Source: Campylobacter corcagiensis
Lineage (GTDB): Bacteria > Campylobacterota > Campylobacteria > Campylobacterales > Campylobacteraceae
Direction of reading: 5' to 3'
Length of the DNA: 64,000 nt
Assembly: GCF_013201645.1 (NCBI RefSeq)
Contig: NZ_CP053842.1
Coordinates: 1,591,617 to 1,655,616 of the forward strand
The translations under genes were made by a program, and so were the position numbers. Numbering within the stretch: the stretch's first letter is position 1; every line of letters starts with the position of its first letter. Positions 33,703 to 46,104 of the stretch are shown one piece after another. Under the pieces are notes generated by a model. That model made no database searches. It had not been told where the DNA came from and saw only the letters and a list, made by a program, of their open reading frames with translations.

Positions 33703-35379
33703 TTAAGCTTCTAAAATCGCCCCACTGCTTGCATTTGTAACTAACTTTTGATACTGTCTAAGCCACCTACTTTTTACCTCTTTTCCTTCATATTTCCACT
33801 CTTTTTTTCGTTTTTCTATCTCTTCATCACTAAGACGCACATTTATAGAGTAGTTATCAACATCAATGTCTATTATGTCGCCATCTTTTAAAAGCCCTAT
33901 CATTCCACCCTCTGCTGCTTCTGGACTTACATGACCGATGCTTAAACCCCTTGTTGCACCACTAAATCTACCATCTGTTATCAAAGCCACATCAGCCCCT
34001 AATCCACGCCCCATTATAAGGCTTGTTGGACTAAGCATCTCTTGCATTCCAGGGCCACCTTTTGGACCTTCATATCTTAAAACCACAACATCGCCTTTTT
34101 TAACTTTTCCAGCTGTGATTCCAGCAATTGCTTCATCTTGTGAGTTAAAGCATACCGCTTTTCCGCTAAATTTTCTCTCCCCTACAATCCCAGCAGCTTT
34201 TATCACGCAACCTTGCTCTGCCAAATTTCCAAAAAGTATCGCAAGTCCGCCAACCTTTGAAAATGGCTCATCAACGCTTTTTATAACTTTGTAGTCTTTT
34301 ACAGGGTGATTTTTAACCCTCTTGCTCATCATCTCACCACTTACGGTTAGATTATCAAGTTCTAAAAGTCCATTATCTCTTTTTGAAATTTCATTTATTA
34401 TAGCAGTTATTCCACCAGCTTTGCCGATATCTTGCATATGCACACTTGGAAGACTTGGTGCAACTTTTGCGATGTGGGCTATTTTTTTGCTGATTTCATT
34501 TAGCTCTTTTATATCTAACGCGCACCCAGCTTCGCGGCTAATTGCAAGCATATGTAAGATTGTATTAGAACTTCCTCCCATTGCCATATCGCAAACCATC
34601 GCATTTCTAATAGCTTTTTTATTTAAGATATTTTTGATTTTAAATTTTTCATCAAGTGCGATCTCGCAAATTCTCCTAGCAGCTTTTCTAGCAAGTTCTT
34701 CACGCTCCGGGGTTAGTGCTAAAATAGTTCCGTTTCCAACTAAAGCTATCCCCATCGCTTCACAAAGTGAGTTCATAGAATTTGCAGTAAACATCCCACT
34801 ACAACTTCCTCCACTTGGACATGCCTCACATTCGAGCATTTTTAATTTTTTCTCATCAATTTTACCAACCTCATATGCTCCAACACCTTCAAAAACGCTA
34901 TTTAAATCAAGTGCGTCACCGCTGTCTTTATCAACTCCAGCTTTCATCGGACCACCACTTATAAAAATCGTTGGAACATTTACCCTTAAAGCACCCATTA
35001 TCATTCCAGGCACGATTTTATCGCAGTTTGGAATACAAACTAACGCATCAAGACTGTGAGCATTCATCACAGTTTCTACTGAATTTGCGATGATTTCACG
35101 ACTTGGCAAACTATAAAGCATACCTTCATGCCCCATCGCGATGCCATCATCAACGCCTATTGTGTTAAACTCAAACGGCACACAGCCATTTTTTCTAATC
35201 TCATCTTTTATAATTTCGCTAAATTTATTTAGATAAAAATGCCCTGGAATTATCTCTATAAAGCTATTTGCAACGCCTATAAATGGCTTAGTAAAATCCT
35301 CATCTTTTAGCCCAGTTGCTCGTAAAAGTGAGCGGTGCGGAGCTCTTGTATAGCCTTTTTTAATTATATCGCTTCTCAT
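33703..35379 (-). CDS. ilvD: Dihydroxy-acid dehydratase
   Basis: Branched-chain amino acid synthesis: dihydroxy-acid to 2-oxo acid, with an iron-sulfur cluster. The 558-residue product starts [20 protein letters not shown]. Cluster ligands are in [19 protein letters not shown] and [20 protein letters not shown]; the C-terminal [19 protein letters not shown] and [20 protein letters not shown] blocks are also present. The ATG at 35379 has GGGAGAG upstream; a TTG four codons earlier overlaps that site and is rejected. A palindrome lies in its upstream region (35422-35435). Confidence 0.96.
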   Translation of the reverse strand: MRSDIIKKGYTRAPHRSLLRATGLKDEDFTKPFIGVANSFIEIIPGHFYLNKFSEIIKDEIRKNGCVPFEFNTIGVDDGIAMGHEGMLYSLPSREIIANSVETVMNAHSLDALVCIPNCDKIVPGMIMGALRVNVPTIFISGGPMKAGVDKDSGDALDLNSVFEGVGAYEVGKIDEKKLKMLECEACPSGGSCSGMFTANSMNSLCEAMGIALVGNGTILALTPEREELARKAARRICEIALDEKFKIKNILNKKAIRNAMVCDMAMGGSSNTILHMLAISREAGCALDIKELNEISKKIAHIAKVAPSLPSVHMQDIGKAGGITAIINEISKRDNGLLELDNLTVSGEMMSKRVKNHPVKDYKVIKSVDEPFSKVGGLAILFGNLAEQGCVIKAAGIVGERKFSGKAVCFNSQDEAIAGITAGKVKKGDVVVLRYEGPKGGPGMQEMLSPTSLIMGRGLGADVALITDGRFSGATRGLSIGHVSPEAAEGGMIGLLKDGDIIDIDVDNYSINVRLSDEEIEKRKKEWKYEGKEVKSRWLRQYQKLVTNASSGAILEA

Positions 35380-35421
35380 AAACTCTCCCAAATTTTAAAA
35401 TTTTATAATTTTATCTAAATT

Positions 35422-35435
35422 TAGGTTCAAACCTA
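35422..35435. promoter_or_regulatory. Candidate operator between ilvD and the AEC transporter gene
   Basis: TAGGTT and AACCTA separated by CA form a near-perfect palindrome in the 111-base divergent region, 43 bases from ilvD and 56 from the transporter gene. Its position suggests a regulator site shared by both genes. No regulator is identified in the window. Confidence 0.4.
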
Positions 35436-35490
35436 GTTAAATTTTAAAATTTGTAGTATCATAACGCAAAAAATTTTTCAAAGGAAACAA

Positions 35491-36393
35491 ATGCTCTATA
35501 CTACGCTTTATTCTGTATTTTTTATACTTTTTGCGGGGTATTTTGCAAAGCGTGTTGGAGCCTTAAAACAGAGCCAAGCAGGTGTGCTTTTTGACTTCGT
35601 TATAATGTTTGCAATGCCTTGCTTAATACTAAGTAAAATTTATCATCTTGATATAAATCCACATCTTTTTATATATATTTTTATGGGCTTCATATCAAGT
35701 GTTATAGCCGCTCTTTTTGCTGTTTTGGTGGGTAAAATTTTTAAATTTAACTCAGCAACTCTTATATCTATCTTTTTGCTTACAACTTTTGGAAACACAC
35801 TTTTTATAGGAATTCCTATCGTTACAACCCTTTTTGGCGATGATATCATCGGCGAAGTTGTGCTATATGATGCCTTTGCTGGAGCTTTGCCTATATCTAT
35901 TTTTGGTCCATTTATCTTAAGTCTTGATAGTAAAAAACGACCAAGTATTATAAAGTTAGCTAAAAAAGTGCTGTTTTTTCCGCCATTTATAGGGCTGGTT
36001 TTAGGGCTGGTTTGTAAAATTTTTACCATACCTGAGTTTGTATTTGTACCGTTTGAATCACTTGGTTCAACAGCAACTCCAGTCGCACTTTTTGCTATAG
36101 GATTAAGCCTAAGTTTTGGAGCGATAAAGAGCTCATATAAAGGCACGATAATAGTTATTTTATCAAAAACACTTTTAACACCATTTATATTTATAAGTAT
36201 AGTAAATTTGATTGGGCTAGAAAGAACCATTTCGATTTTAAACGCTTTTTATCTATGCTCAATGCCAACAGCCACCATAGCTTGTGCTTTAGTAATAAAA
36301 GCAAACAAAGACGCAGATTTAGCCGTAAGTACCGTTGCTTTTGGGCTACTGTTTTTAGCACTGTCTGCACCTTTAATAAAATTTATGCTTTAG
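35491..36393 (+). CDS. AEC-family (auxin efflux carrier-like) transporter
   Basis: A 300-residue membrane protein with about ten helices arranged as two five-helix halves, as in the AEC/BART group. The N-terminal half has FDFVIMFAMPCLILSKIY and the second half ATPVALFAIGLSLSFGAI with MPTATIACALVIKANKDADL, the family's substrate-site Asn/Pro-rich breaks. Bacterial relatives export or import malate, malonate or other organic acids; the substrate here is unknown. It is divergent from ilvD and has an AAAGGAAAC ribosome binding site. Confidence 0.82.
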   Translation: MLYTTLYSVFFILFAGYFAKRVGALKQSQAGVLFDFVIMFAMPCLILSKIYHLDINPHLFIYIFMGFISSVIAALFAVLVGKIFKFNSATLISIFLLTTFGNTLFIGIPIVTTLFGDDIIGEVVLYDAFAGALPISIFGPFILSLDSKKRPSIIKLAKKVLFFPPFIGLVLGLVCKIFTIPEFVFVPFESLGSTATPVALFAIGLSLSFGAIKSSYKGTIIVILSKTLLTPFIFISIVNLIGLERTISILNAFYLCSMPTATIACALVIKANKDADLAVSTVAFGLLFLALSAPLIKFML

Positions 36394-36437
36394 TAAAATT
36401 TAAGTTTGTATTTATAGAAACAAAAGTAAAGTTTTAG

Positions 36438-36443
36438 TATAAT
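36438..36443 (+). promoter_or_regulatory. -10 box of the antiporter-thyX operon
   Basis: TATAAT in TTTTAGTATAATAAACC, 26 bases before the ATG at 36470, which has an AAAAGGA ribosome binding site. It would start the antiporter-thyX-Sel1 transcript. Confidence 0.65.
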
Positions 36444-36469
36444 AAACCTTTTTGATTAAAAGGATAAAA

Positions 36470-37798
36470 ATGCTTACAAATCCCGTGCTTTTAAGCATCA
36501 TTATGATGCTTGTTTTATGTGTTTTAAGGTGTAATGTCATGCTTTCTATACTTATATCGGCAATGTTTGCTGGTATTTATGGTGGAATTATGCCTGATGG
36601 TGAAGCATTTAGCTTTATAGCTTCTACAATGCACACTCTTAGTGTTTTTATAGAAGGAATGAAAGGCAACCTTGAAACTGCTTTATCATACATCTTACTT
36701 GGAGTTATTGCTGCTGCTATTTCAAGGACAAATTTAACAGCGATTTTAATAAATAAAATTTCCAAATTTATTACTAAAAATAAGTTTTATTTTATTGTTG
36801 CTATTGCCATAATATCTTGTTTTTCACAAAATTTAGTTCCAGTTCATATCGCCTTTATTCCTATTCTTATACCACCACTACTAGCCATTATGAATAAGAT
36901 GAAAATAGACAGACGAGCAGTAGCGTGTGCGCTAACTTTTGGACTTCAAACACCTTATATATCCTTGCCTGTTGGCTTTGGACTTCTATTTTTCAACCTT
37001 CTTCAAAAAGAGATGGCAAACAACGGATTAACAGTTGCCATAAGTGATATAGCATCTGTTATGTGGATGGCAGCAATTCCTATGGTAGTAGGACTTATCT
37101 TAGCTATTATAGTATTTAGAAAACCTCGTGATTATCAGGTGATAGAAGAGGGTATGGCTAGAAATTTAGACGACTTAAAGATGGGGATAAAGGAGTGGGG
37201 AGCATTAGCTGGGATAGTTGTAGCTTTTATAATTCAAATTTGCTTTGGCTCGCTTCCACTTGGTGCTTTGCTTGGCATAATAACTATGATAATTTTTGGC
37301 GGGATTAAATATAAAGAGATGGATAAAACCTTTGATCAAGGCATTCATATTATGGGATTTATCGCTTTTGTTATGCTTGTAGCTGCTGGATATGGCGAAA
37401 TTTTAAGAACAACTGGTGGGATACCTGAGCTTGTAAATGCGGTTGCAAGTGTAGCTGGTGGAAAGCTTGGCGGAGCATTTTTGATGCTAGTTATTGGGCT
37501 TTTGATAACAATTGGAATTGGTACTAGTTTTGGAACTATTCCGATTATCACAGCTATTTATTACCCTTTAGCTATTGAACTTGGTTTTGGAACAGAAGCT
37601 ATTATTTTACTAATAGGCATCGCTGCAGCTGTTGGAGATGCTGGAAGTCCAGCAAGTGATAGCACTCTTGGACCAACAAGTGGGCTAAATTTTGATGGAC
37701 AACACAATCACATTTATGATACTTGTATTCCAACATTTGTCTTTTTCAACATTCCACTAATTCTTTTTGGTGCAATATTTGCGATGTTTTTAGGATAG
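36470..37798 (+). CDS. Na+/H+ antiporter family protein (NhaC-like)
   Basis: A 442-residue membrane protein with about eleven helices. The start MLTNPVLLSIIMMLVLC at 36470 has an AAGGA site; earlier TTG readings are rejected. Motifs of the Na+/H+ antiporter family include SFGTIPIITAIYYPLAIELG and GDAGSPASDSTLGPTSGLN (about 390-415), the latter with the conserved Asp-x-x-S-P-x-S-D loop of the NhaC-like ion transporter superfamily. Substrate cation cannot be proved; some relatives exchange amino acids. Three bases separate it from thyX. Confidence 0.78.
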   Translation: MLTNPVLLSIIMMLVLCVLRCNVMLSILISAMFAGIYGGIMPDGEAFSFIASTMHTLSVFIEGMKGNLETALSYILLGVIAAAISRTNLTAILINKISKFITKNKFYFIVAIAIISCFSQNLVPVHIAFIPILIPPLLAIMNKMKIDRRAVACALTFGLQTPYISLPVGFGLLFFNLLQKEMANNGLTVAISDIASVMWMAAIPMVVGLILAIIVFRKPRDYQVIEEGMARNLDDLKMGIKEWGALAGIVVAFIIQICFGSLPLGALLGIITMIIFGGIKYKEMDKTFDQGIHIMGFIAFVMLVAAGYGEILRTTGGIPELVNAVASVAGGKLGGAFLMLVIGLLITIGIGTSFGTIPIITAIYYPLAIELGFGTEAIILLIGIAAAVGDAGSPASDSTLGPTSGLNFDGQHNHIYDTCIPTFVFFNIPLILFGAIFAMFLG

Positions 37799-37801
37799 AA
37801 T

Positions 37802-38425
37802 ATGGATGTAAGATTGCTAAATTTTACCCCGCTTTGGGTTTGCTCAAATGCTATAAGAACTTGTTGGCAAAGCTTTGATAAAGGCGATAATGGCGGTGAA
37901 ATCGATAAAGAACTAATCAATAGAGTTGGAAATAAATTTAAACACGCCTCAACGCTTGAACATTTGCATTATAATTTTTATATAAAAGGAATTTCAAGAG
38001 CTCTTTTACAAGAACTTGCCCGCCATAGAATGGCAAGTTTAAGCGTAAAATCAACCCGCTATACCCTAAAAGAGTTAAAAAATGAGAGTGAGTTTGAAGT
38101 TGGAGATTTTAAAAACGCTTCAAGATATATAGTTTTAACAGGAAATGAAATAGTAGATAATTACAGCATTAAAGCACTTGAAAATATCCGTCAAATTCTA
38201 CAAGTTGTAAAGACTATTGATATTGCTAAATACGCACTTCCAGAGTGTTATAAAACAGAACTTACCTGGAGTATAAATGCTAGAAGTCTTCAAAATTTTT
38301 TGCATTTAAGAAGCTCCAAATCAGCCCTTTGGGAGATTAGAAATTTAGCTTATAGGATATATGAAGCCATTCCTGATGAGCATAAATTTATATTTGAAGA
38401 GTGCATTGAAAAGGAGAAAGAATGA
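37802..38425 (+). CDS. thyX: FAD-dependent thymidylate synthase
   Basis: Makes dTMP from dUMP using FAD, methylene-folate and NADPH, replacing ThyA. The 207-residue product contains the diagnostic motif RHRMASLSVKSTRYT (about 78-92; RHRxxSxxxxSxR) and FKHASTLEHLHYNFYIKGIS (about 46-65). The C-terminal ARSLQNFLHLRSSKSALWEI holds the second conserved RxxQNFxxLR block. No thyA is in the window. It is the dTMP supplier matching the two reductase systems encoded at 22306-26354. Its stop overlaps the next gene by 4 bases. Confidence 0.96.
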   Translation: MDVRLLNFTPLWVCSNAIRTCWQSFDKGDNGGEIDKELINRVGNKFKHASTLEHLHYNFYIKGISRALLQELARHRMASLSVKSTRYTLKELKNESEFEVGDFKNASRYIVLTGNEIVDNYSIKALENIRQILQVVKTIDIAKYALPECYKTELTWSINARSLQNFLHLRSSKSALWEIRNLAYRIYEAIPDEHKFIFEECIEKEKE

Positions 38426-38883
38426 AAAAACTTTTGCTTTTGGTTATACCATTTTGGCTATTAGCATTTAGCGGAATGACACAGGGTGATAAAAGCGTTT
38501 TACAAAGTGATAAATTCAGACAATTTGATCAAAACTGTACAGCTGGAGACTCTTGGTCTTGTAGTGAAGTAGGAATGACATATTATAAAATAGATGACAT
38601 TAACAAATCACTTGAGTATTTTGAAAAAGCTTGTGATTTGAAGTGGGGAGTAGGGTGCGAACTAAAAGCGTATATGTTTTTAACCCAAAAAAGATATGAT
38701 GAAGCTTTTCCTATTTTCACAAAAGCTTGCGATAATAATAGCAGCTACTCTTGCCTAAATTTAGCTGTTATGTATGACTACGGTCAAGGTGTTGAAGCAA
38801 ACAAAACCAAAGCTGACTCATTATATCTTCACGCGTGTAAAATAGGCGATATAGAAGCTTGCTACATGCTAAATTTAAGATAA
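38422..38883 (+). CDS. Sel1-repeat (HcpA-like) exported protein
   Basis: A 153-residue exported protein, signal peptide about 1-16. Cysteines recur with Sel1 spacing: NCTAGDSWSCSEVG, KACDLKWGVGCELKAY, KACDNNSSYSCLNLAV and HACKIGDIEACYMLN. Each repeat has two cysteines seven to nine residues apart, the arrangement of Helicobacter cysteine-rich proteins. It resembles the protein at 8668 in design. It is coupled to thyX (ATGA overlap), an unlikely functional partner, so the link may be only transcriptional. The cysteines would need the Dsb system for folding. Confidence 0.82.
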   Translation: MKKLLLLVIPFWLLAFSGMTQGDKSVLQSDKFRQFDQNCTAGDSWSCSEVGMTYYKIDDINKSLEYFEKACDLKWGVGCELKAYMFLTQKRYDEAFPIFTKACDNNSSYSCLNLAVMYDYGQGVEANKTKADSLYLHACKIGDIEACYMLNLR

Positions 38884-38884
38884 A

Positions 38885-38897
38885 TTTGGAGTAAAAT

Positions 38898-38907
<10 letters not shown>
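38885..38907. terminator. Shared terminator of the Sel1 gene and recJ
   Basis: TTTGGAGTA (38885-38893) and TACTCCAAA (38899-38907) pair around AAATT. The hairpin starts just after the Sel1 stop and includes the recJ stop codon (38898-38900), so the two convergent genes share it. Confidence 0.7.
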
Positions 38908-42093
<3,186 letters not shown>

Positions 42094-42112
42094 TTAAATT
42101 TTATATATGGTA

Positions 42113-42118
42113 ATTATA
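42113..42118 (-). promoter_or_regulatory. -10 box of pyrG
   Basis: TATAAT on the minus strand, 28 bases before the ATG, preceding a TAAGGA ribosome binding site. It would drive pyrG and recJ. Confidence 0.6.
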
Positions 42119-42145
42119 CTATGATTTGCTGTTATCAAGTTAAAC

Positions 42146-43156
42146 TTAAGGCTTAATGTCAAAAATTTCAGCAATTTTTCTATAACTATCTTCTCTTTTT
42201 TCTGGACTATAAATAGGACTATAAACCATTATTTCATCAAGACTATATTTTTTAGCCTCGTCATGTAAAATTTCTGAAACACTTTGTTTATCGCCTTTTA
42301 TAAAGTAGCGTTTTTCGTATTTGCTTTTTATCAAATTCTCTTCATCTTGACTAAATTTATAATCTTTTACCTTTTCTGGATTTAAAATTTTAAGCTGTTT
42401 GGTCCCTCTTGCAATGGATAAAAACATCATCTCAATTGGCTTAGCAAGGTAGTTAGCCTCTTCTTTAGAATCAGCTACAACAACCATATAACTAAACATA
42501 AGCTCAGGCTTTTCAAAGAAAACACTTGGTCTAAAATTTCTTTTATACTCGCTAAATACCACATCAGCAACATCTACACTAAAAAATTTAGCATGACTAT
42601 AACCCAGCCCCATATATGCTGCAAAATTTGCTGAGTTTCCACTAGATCCTAGCATCCACGGGCTTGGAAGAAAGCTTGTGTTATTAGGTATAGCTTTTGC
42701 TTTGTAGCGTCTATCACGGATCTCTTCATCTTTAAAATAGCTTAAAATATACTCTATTTTTTGATATAAATCATCAACACTTACGCCTTTTCCTTCACTT
42801 AAAGCAATGATTGACTTTGCATCACCACCTGGGGCTCTACCTAAACCTATATCGATTCTATTTTTAGCAAGGGCTATTAGGGTTTTAAAATTTTCAGCCA
42901 CTTTAAGAGGTGAGTAGTGCATTATCATAGTCCCTCCACTTCCTAGGCGGATTTTACTAGTTTGACTGATAAAATAAGCTATTAAAATTTCAGGACTTGT
43001 GCTAAGGTTTGCTTCAATTGAGTGATGTTCTGAAAACCAATAGCGATGATATCCTAAACTCTCAGCTGTTTTTACTAAATTTTTCGTTCTTAAAAAAGCA
43101 TCTTCAACCCTTTCATTTTCATTTGCTGTGACTAAATCATGAATACTAACTCTCAT
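42146..43156 (-). CDS. LLM-class (luciferase-like) flavin-dependent oxidoreductase
   Basis: A 336-residue flavin oxidoreductase of the bacterial-luciferase-like superfamily. The N-terminal barrel segment HRYWFSEHHSIEANLSTSPE (about 37-56) and SKIRLGSGGTMIMHYSPLKV (about 67-86) are signatures, as is RIDIGLGRAPGGDAKS (about 100-115) with the flavin-binding loop. The substrate is unknown. The family includes many enzymes of similar length with MsnO8-type naming. It ends 61 bases from pyrG and runs in the same direction, but is probably transcribed separately. Confidence 0.85.
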   Translation of the reverse strand: MRVSIHDLVTANENERVEDAFLRTKNLVKTAESLGYHRYWFSEHHSIEANLSTSPEILIAYFISQTSKIRLGSGGTMIMHYSPLKVAENFKTLIALAKNRIDIGLGRAPGGDAKSIIALSEGKGVSVDDLYQKIEYILSYFKDEEIRDRRYKAKAIPNNTSFLPSPWMLGSSGNSANFAAYMGLGYSHAKFFSVDVADVVFSEYKRNFRPSVFFEKPELMFSYMVVVADSKEEANYLAKPIEMMFLSIARGTKQLKILNPEKVKDYKFSQDEENLIKSKYEKRYFIKGDKQSVSEILHDEAKKYSLDEIMVYSPIYSPEKREDSYRKIAEIFDIKP

Positions 43157-43251
43157 ATTTTCTCCTTATTTTAATAAATTTTATCAGATGACGGTAAATT
43201 TCTAAATATTAAAAATCAATACATTTAATACTATTTTAATCCTAAAAGTGC

Positions 43252-43257
43252 TATAAT
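43252..43257 (+). promoter_or_regulatory. -10 box of the cytochrome bd operon
   Basis: TATAAT in GCTATAATTTTTCTT, ending exactly 7 bases before the ATG of the DUF4492 gene. A start of transcription at the A of ATG is expected, so the first gene would be read from a leaderless message. Confidence 0.65.
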
Positions 43258-43264
43258 TTTTCTT

Positions 43265-43474
43265 ATGAAAACTTTAAAAAATTTTATTAGTTTATATATT
43301 AATGGCTTTAAAAGCATGACTCTTGGCAAAACGCTGTGGGGCATAGCTATTGTTAAAATTATAATCTTTATTTTTGTATTTAAGATGTTCTTTTTTAACG
43401 AAACCATTCATACTAAATTTGACACCCAAGAAGATAAAATTAATTTTATATATCAAAATCTAACAAAGGATTAA
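43265..43474 (+). CDS. DUF4492 membrane protein of the cytochrome bd operon
   Basis: A 69-residue protein with one membrane helix (about 26-45, IAIVKIIIFIFVFKMFFF) and polar ends; N-terminal LYINGFKSMTLGKTLW is the DUF4492 signature. This family is recurrently found before cydA in epsilonproteobacteria and Bacteroidetes, suggesting an assembly or stability role for the oxidase. It starts at 43265 without a visible ribosome binding site and is followed 1 base later by cydA. Function is inferred only from context. Confidence 0.85.
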   Translation: MKTLKNFISLYINGFKSMTLGKTLWGIAIVKIIIFIFVFKMFFFNETIHTKFDTQEDKINFIYQNLTKD

Positions 43475-43475
43475 A

Positions 43476-44996
43476 ATGGAAGAGTTGGCAACCACCGTTA
43501 ACTGGTCAAGAGCTCAGTTTGCACTAACTGCTTTGTACCACTTTTTGTTTGTCCCACTAACGCTTGGACTATCGTTTATAATAGCGTTTATGGAGACTAT
43601 TTACTATAAAACTGGCAATGAAGAATGGAAAAAAATAACCAAATTTTGGCTAAAGCTTTTTGCTGTAAATTTTGCCATTGGCGTTGCAACTGGCATTATA
43701 ATGGAGTTTGAATTTGGTACAAACTGGGCGAATTACTCATGGTTTGTAGGAGATATTTTTGGAGCACCTTTAGCAATTGAGGGGCTATTTGCCTTTTTCT
43801 TAGAAGCTACATTTTTTGTTGTGCTTTTCTTTGGTTGGGATAGAGTTAGTAAGGGTTTTCACCTCTTTTCAACTTGGATGGTTGCGATTGGTTCAAATTT
43901 AAGTGCGTTTTGGATTTTGGTTGCAAATGGCTGGATGCAATTTCCTACAGGAACAGTTTTCAACCACGAAACCCTAAGAAATGAGATGGTAAATTTTGCT
44001 GAAGTTGCACTTTCTCCTGTTGGAATTAGCAAATTTCTACACACAGCAGCAAGTGGATATATAGTTGCATCTTTGTTTGTGGTTGGAATTTCAGCTTGGT
44101 ATATGTTAAAAGGAAGACACTTTATAAAGGCTAAAAAAAGTTTTATAGTTGCTGCTAGTTTTGGGTTTTTAAGTTCGCTATTTATTCTTTTTAGTGGCGA
44201 TGAGAGCGCATATCAAGTAGCACAAAAACAGCCGATGAAATTAGCCGCTATGGAAGGACTATACAAAGGAGAAGAAAATGCCGGTATAGTCGTAGCTGGG
44301 CTTTTAGATCACTCAAAAGAGCTAGGTGATGGCAAAGATCCATTTATCTTTGAACTAAACTTTCCTTACGCACTTGGTCTTATGGCTACTAGAGGAATAG
44401 GAAATTTCACACCTGGAATTGAAGATTTGGTTTATGGTAATGAAAAACATGGTATTGTATCAGCTAAAAGTAGAATCGAAAGTGGAAATTTAGCACTTAA
44501 AGCCCTAGAAGATATCAAAGTAGCAATGGATAACAACGACCAAACAGCAGTAGAAAAAAACCGTCAGATTTTAGATGAAAATATGGAAAATTTCGGTTAT
44601 GGATATTTAGAAAAACCTGAAGATATCGTCCCACCTGTTGGTCTTACATTTTATAGTTTTCACATAATGGTAGCTCTTGGAGTTTACTTTATAGCACTAT
44701 TTTTTGTCTGTTTATACCTAAGCATGGCAAATGATATTGAGAAATTTAAGAAAATACTTTGGATTTGTGTATTTAGTATACCACTTGGCTACATAGCTTG
44801 TGAAGCTGGCTGGGTAGTAGCTGAAGTAGGGCGTCAACCTTGGGCGATACAGGATTTAATGCCAGTTGGAATTGCTGCAACTGATCTAGCAAGTGTGAAT
44901 GTTAAAATTTCATTTTCTCTCTTTGCTATTTTATTTACGGTGCTATTTATAGCTGAGATAAAGATAATGCTTAAACAAATAAAAATAGGATTTTAA
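43476..44996 (+). CDS. cydA: Cytochrome bd-type quinol oxidase subunit I
   Basis: Haem-bearing subunit of the bd-type oxidase, which reduces oxygen at low tension without pumping protons. The 506-residue product has the family start RAQFALTALYHFLFVPLTLG with the haem-ligand His, the FLHTAASGYIVASLFVVGI segment with the second His, and GRQPWAIQDLMPVGIAA near the C-terminus. The quinol (Q) loop is of the short form. In C. jejuni the homologous oxidase (CioAB) carries no haem d; that cannot be judged here. AAAGGA precedes the ATG; cydB follows after one base. Confidence 0.96.
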   Translation: MEELATTVNWSRAQFALTALYHFLFVPLTLGLSFIIAFMETIYYKTGNEEWKKITKFWLKLFAVNFAIGVATGIIMEFEFGTNWANYSWFVGDIFGAPLAIEGLFAFFLEATFFVVLFFGWDRVSKGFHLFSTWMVAIGSNLSAFWILVANGWMQFPTGTVFNHETLRNEMVNFAEVALSPVGISKFLHTAASGYIVASLFVVGISAWYMLKGRHFIKAKKSFIVAASFGFLSSLFILFSGDESAYQVAQKQPMKLAAMEGLYKGEENAGIVVAGLLDHSKELGDGKDPFIFELNFPYALGLMATRGIGNFTPGIEDLVYGNEKHGIVSAKSRIESGNLALKALEDIKVAMDNNDQTAVEKNRQILDENMENFGYGYLEKPEDIVPPVGLTFYSFHIMVALGVYFIALFFVCLYLSMANDIEKFKKILWICVFSIPLGYIACEAGWVVAEVGRQPWAIQDLMPVGIAATDLASVNVKISFSLFAILFTVLFIAEIKIMLKQIKIGF

Positions 44997-44997
44997 T

Positions 44998-46098
44998 ATG
45001 TATGAAGCTTTACAAATTTACTGGTGGTGTTTGATAAGCCTAATTGGTGGGTTATTTGTTTTTATGATGTTTGTTCAAGGAATTCAAACCCTTACAATAG
45101 AAGTAAACAAAGAGCAAAAAGAGCTTATGATAAACTCAGCTGGAAAAAAATGGGAACTTACTTTTACAACCCTTGTTATGTTTGGCGGTGCTTGTTTTGC
45201 GGCTTTTCCGCTATTTTATGCGACTAGTTTTGGTGGGGCTTATTGGGTATGGATGGCGATACTTTTTTGCTTTATCGTTCAAGCAGTTAGTTATAAGTAT
45301 AGAAATAAACCTAATAACTTTCTTTCACAAAAAACATATGATGCGTTTTTATTTATAAATGGCTCACTTGGGGTTATTTTAATTGGAATTGCAGTTTCAA
45401 CATTTTTTAGTGGAAGTGAATTTAGACTTAACTCAAGCAACTTTGTTAGCTGGGATAGTGGATTAAGGGGCTTAGAAGCTCTTAAAAACCCTCTAAATTT
45501 ACTACTTGGTATAGCTTTGTATTTTCAAGCTAGAACTGGGGGTAGGCTCTATCTTATAAATCATATAAATGAGAGTGATTTAAGGATAAAGCTTAGAGCA
45601 GGACTTAAAAAAGACGCTTTGCTATTTGTTTTGTTTGTGGTGGCTTTTTTAGCATGGATATTATTAAAAGATGGATATGCTATCAGTCAAAATGGCATTA
45701 TAGTTGTAGAAAGCTTTAAATACACTAAAAATTTCATCCAAATGCCTTTAGTTTTGATTATACTTTTAGTTGGGCTTATACTAACTCTTTTTGGAATTTA
45801 TAAAGGTGTTTTTACAGATAGTATAAAAGGAATTTTTCCATACGGACTTGGAGTGACACTTGTAGTAATGAGCGTGTTTTTAGTATCAGGACTAAATAAA
45901 ACATCTTTTTATCCATCATATACTGATTTACAAAGCTCACTTACGATATATAATGCAAGTTCAAGTTATTATACCCTAAAGGTGATGTTTTTTGTATCTC
46001 TTTGGGCACCTGTAGTTTTAGGCTACATTGCATATGTTTGGAAGCTTATGGATAACAAAAAGCTTACTAGCGAAGACGCTAAAGAAGATGAATACTAA
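44998..46098 (+). CDS. cydB: Cytochrome bd-type quinol oxidase subunit II
   Basis: Structural partner of CydA. The 366-residue product has about eight to nine membrane helices and begins MYEALQIYWWCLISLIGGLF, the family start. FNPN-like core features and SSYYTLKVMFFVSLWAPVVL, with GYIAYVWKLM at the end, agree with CydB. It is shorter than the E. coli protein (379). The ATG comes one base after the cydA stop. It is followed by a small membrane peptide gene in the position of cydX. Confidence 0.95.
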   Translation: MYEALQIYWWCLISLIGGLFVFMMFVQGIQTLTIEVNKEQKELMINSAGKKWELTFTTLVMFGGACFAAFPLFYATSFGGAYWVWMAILFCFIVQAVSYKYRNKPNNFLSQKTYDAFLFINGSLGVILIGIAVSTFFSGSEFRLNSSNFVSWDSGLRGLEALKNPLNLLLGIALYFQARTGGRLYLINHINESDLRIKLRAGLKKDALLFVLFVVAFLAWILLKDGYAISQNGIIVVESFKYTKNFIQMPLVLIILLVGLILTLFGIYKGVFTDSIKGIFPYGLGVTLVVMSVFLVSGLNKTSFYPSYTDLQSSLTIYNASSSYYTLKVMFFVSLWAPVVLGYIAYVWKLMDNKKLTSEDAKEDEY

Positions 46099-46104
46099 GG
46101 AGAT

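Noticed and set aside
34322..35059. 245-codon plus-strand frame inside ilvD
   Set aside because: It is the antisense shadow of ilvD, which is complete and conserved.
36452..36470. Upstream TTG start for the antiporter
   Set aside because: The AAGGA ribosome binding site lies within this extension and points to the ATG at 36470.
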